A program made the position numbers and the translations under genes. Positions 63,071 to 64,000 of a DNA stretch of 64,000 bases are shown here, in pieces. This DNA is from Pirellulales bacterium (GTDB lineage Bacteria > Planctomycetota > Planctomycetia > Pirellulales > JAEUIK01), in contig JAIBBZ010000007.1 in assembly GCA_019694435.1 (NCBI GenBank), positions 124,001-188,000 on the forward strand. The letters run 5' to 3'. Each line of letters opens with the position of its first letter. The stretch's first letter is position 1. The notes beneath the pieces are model-generated. The model searched no databases. It saw nothing but the letters and a program-made list of their open reading frames with translations, and was not told where the DNA came from.

Positions 63071-64000
63071 CGCCTCGGGAAATCGTCGCCGAGCTGGATC
63101 GGCACATCGTCGGACAAGACGCGGCCAAGCGGGCCGTGGCCATTGCCTTGCGCAATCGCTGGCGGCGCCAGCGATTGCCGGAAGAGATGCGCGGCGAAGT
63201 CGCGCCTAAAAACATCCTGATGATCGGTCCGACGGGCGTCGGCAAGACGGAAATCGCCCGGCGCCTGGCTCGGCTGACCGGCGCCCCGTTCATCAAGGTC
63301 GAGGCCACGAAATTCACTGAGGTGGGCTACTACGGCCGCGACGTCGAGAGCATGGTCCGCGAGCTGGTCGATCACGCCATCTCACTGGTCCGCGAACAGG
63401 AACGCCACCGCGTAGCGGACGACGCACGCCAGCGGGCAGAAGAACGTCTGCTCGACCTGTTGGTGCCACCGCCGCGCAGCTTCGACACCACGCCCGACGG
63501 CCCCGACTCGCCCGAGCGCTATCAGCGGACGCGCGACAAGATGCGCGCGATGCTCGCCGGCGGCGAACTTGACGAGCGGACCGTCGAAGTGTCGATCGAG
63601 CAGAAGTCGTCGCCCATGATGCTGGGTAACCTGGGCATGGAGCAGATGGAGGTCGACCTACAGGGCATGTTCGACAAGCTGCTGCCCAAGTCGACCGTGC
63701 GGCGGCAAATGCGCGTGGCCGAGGCGCGGCAAGTGATCTTTGAGCAGGAGTGCGAGACGCTGATCAGCGCCGAAAAGGTGCGGTTGCAGGCCGTCGAGCT
63801 GGCCGAGAACCTGGGGATCATCTTCGTCGACGAAATCGACAAGGTCGTGGCCAGCGACAGCCGGGGGGCCGATGTGTCGCGCCAGGGCGTGCAGCGCGAT
63901 TTGCTGCCGATCGTCGAAGGCACGACCGTGCAAACCAAGCACGGCTACGTGAAGACCGATCACGTGTTGTTCATCGCGGCGGGGGCCTTCCACCGCGCAC
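63058..64000 (+). CDS. hslU: ATP-dependent protease ATPase subunit HslU (cut by window end)
   Basis: AAA+ unfoldase partner of HslV. The reading frame is open to the window end, about 314 codons. Starts at GTG 63058 ([20 protein letters not shown]), overlapping hslV by 13 bp. Walker A is [19 protein letters not shown] (P-loop 57-64), the pore loop reads [12 protein letters not shown], and Walker B is [11 protein letters not shown]. The I-domain region with LLPPPRS-type linker is present, and the frame ends in [13 protein letters not shown]. The C-terminal domain lies beyond the window. Confidence 0.95.
   Translation, partial: MRELTPREIVAELDRHIVGQDAAKRAVAIALRNRWRRQRLPEEMRGEVAPKNILMIGPTGVGKTEIARRLARLTGAPFIKVEATKFTEVGYYGRDVESMVRELVDHAISLVREQERHRVADDARQRAEERLLDLLVPPPRSFDTTPDGPDSPERYQRTRDKMRAMLAGGELDERTVEVSIEQKSSPMMLGNLGMEQMEVDLQGMFDKLLPKSTVRRQMRVAEARQVIFEQECETLISAEKVRLQAVELAENLGIIFVDEIDKVVASDSRGADVSRQGVQRDLLPIVEGTTVQTKHGYVKTDHVLFIAAGAFHRA

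Overview
The window is a GC-rich bacterial chromosome segment with no rRNA, no CRISPR array, no recognisable insertion sequence and no prophage. The gene content suggests a member of the Planctomycetota, probably near the Pirellulales. The pointers are a DUF1501 (sulfatase-like, Tat-type leader) protein, a PEP-CTERM-tailed secreted nuclease, a membrane-anchored prenyltransferase/squalene-oxidase-repeat protein, a membrane Ser/Thr kinase, a CehA/McbA-type metallohydrolase, and a peptidoglycan cluster without ftsZ, ftsA, ftsW or murD. The lineage is inferred from gene content only; no marker phylogeny was possible.

Layout. 1-6.5 kb (mostly minus): glycosyltransferase, dapA, pdxJ, a small helical protein, the Mg2+ channel MgtE, and a cobyrinate-diamide-synthase-like protein that has lost both active sites. 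6.8-12.4 kb: DegP/HtrA protease with a clear terminator, rnc plus a methyltransferase, a Spy/CpxP-like protein, a cyclophilin, the initiator tRNA with its own promoter and terminator, and a DinB-family protein. 12.8-23.7 kb: cell-envelope and catabolic genes (toroid-repeat protein, MsrB, PEP-CTERM nuclease, CehA-like hydrolase, Ldh2-type dehydrogenase, DUF2071, DUF4112, TrmL, unsaturated glucuronyl hydrolase, alpha/beta hydrolase). 23.7-28.6 kb: a padR gene with a palindromic operator and an overlapping membrane-protein partner, ispG, and a glycosyltransferase/metallopeptidase pair. 28.8-41.2 kb: a large unknown polytopic membrane protein, a zinc-ribbon protein, an epoxide-hydrolase-like protein, a 2-aminoethylphosphonate pair (phnX-phnW), a double GNAT, Rieske protein, lipid A-type acyltransferase, Gfo/Idh/MocA oxidoreductase, CPBP protease, pgsA and rimO. 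41.4-44.7 kb: an ImmA/IrrE-like metallopeptidase behind a palindrome, a degenerate double-receiver protein, an HTH-EIIA fusion and a PhyH-family dioxygenase.

45.0-55.1 kb is one long plus-strand peptidoglycan operon, murE-murF-mraY-murG-murC-murB-ddl-ftsQ. It has a sigma-70-like promoter and a long structured leader. Its enzymes carry the expected catalytic motifs except MraY, where the conserved Asp of the MGD(x)GS motif is Asn. MurE carries the meso-DAP signature, which fits dapA being present in the window.

55.1-64.0 kb: DUF1501 protein, isochorismatase-family hydrolase, membrane Ser/Thr kinase, SIMPL-domain protein, Zn/Cd-type P1B ATPase and the HslV-HslU protease (hslU cut by the window end).

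The most interesting items are the pruned dcw cluster with the altered MraY, the double-dead CbiA-like pseudoenzyme, the ImmA-like protein with an HEIGEH motif, the HTH-EIIA fusion, and the mutually exclusive hairpins in the murE leader. Very long antisense open frames are common here because of the base composition; they were treated as shadows.
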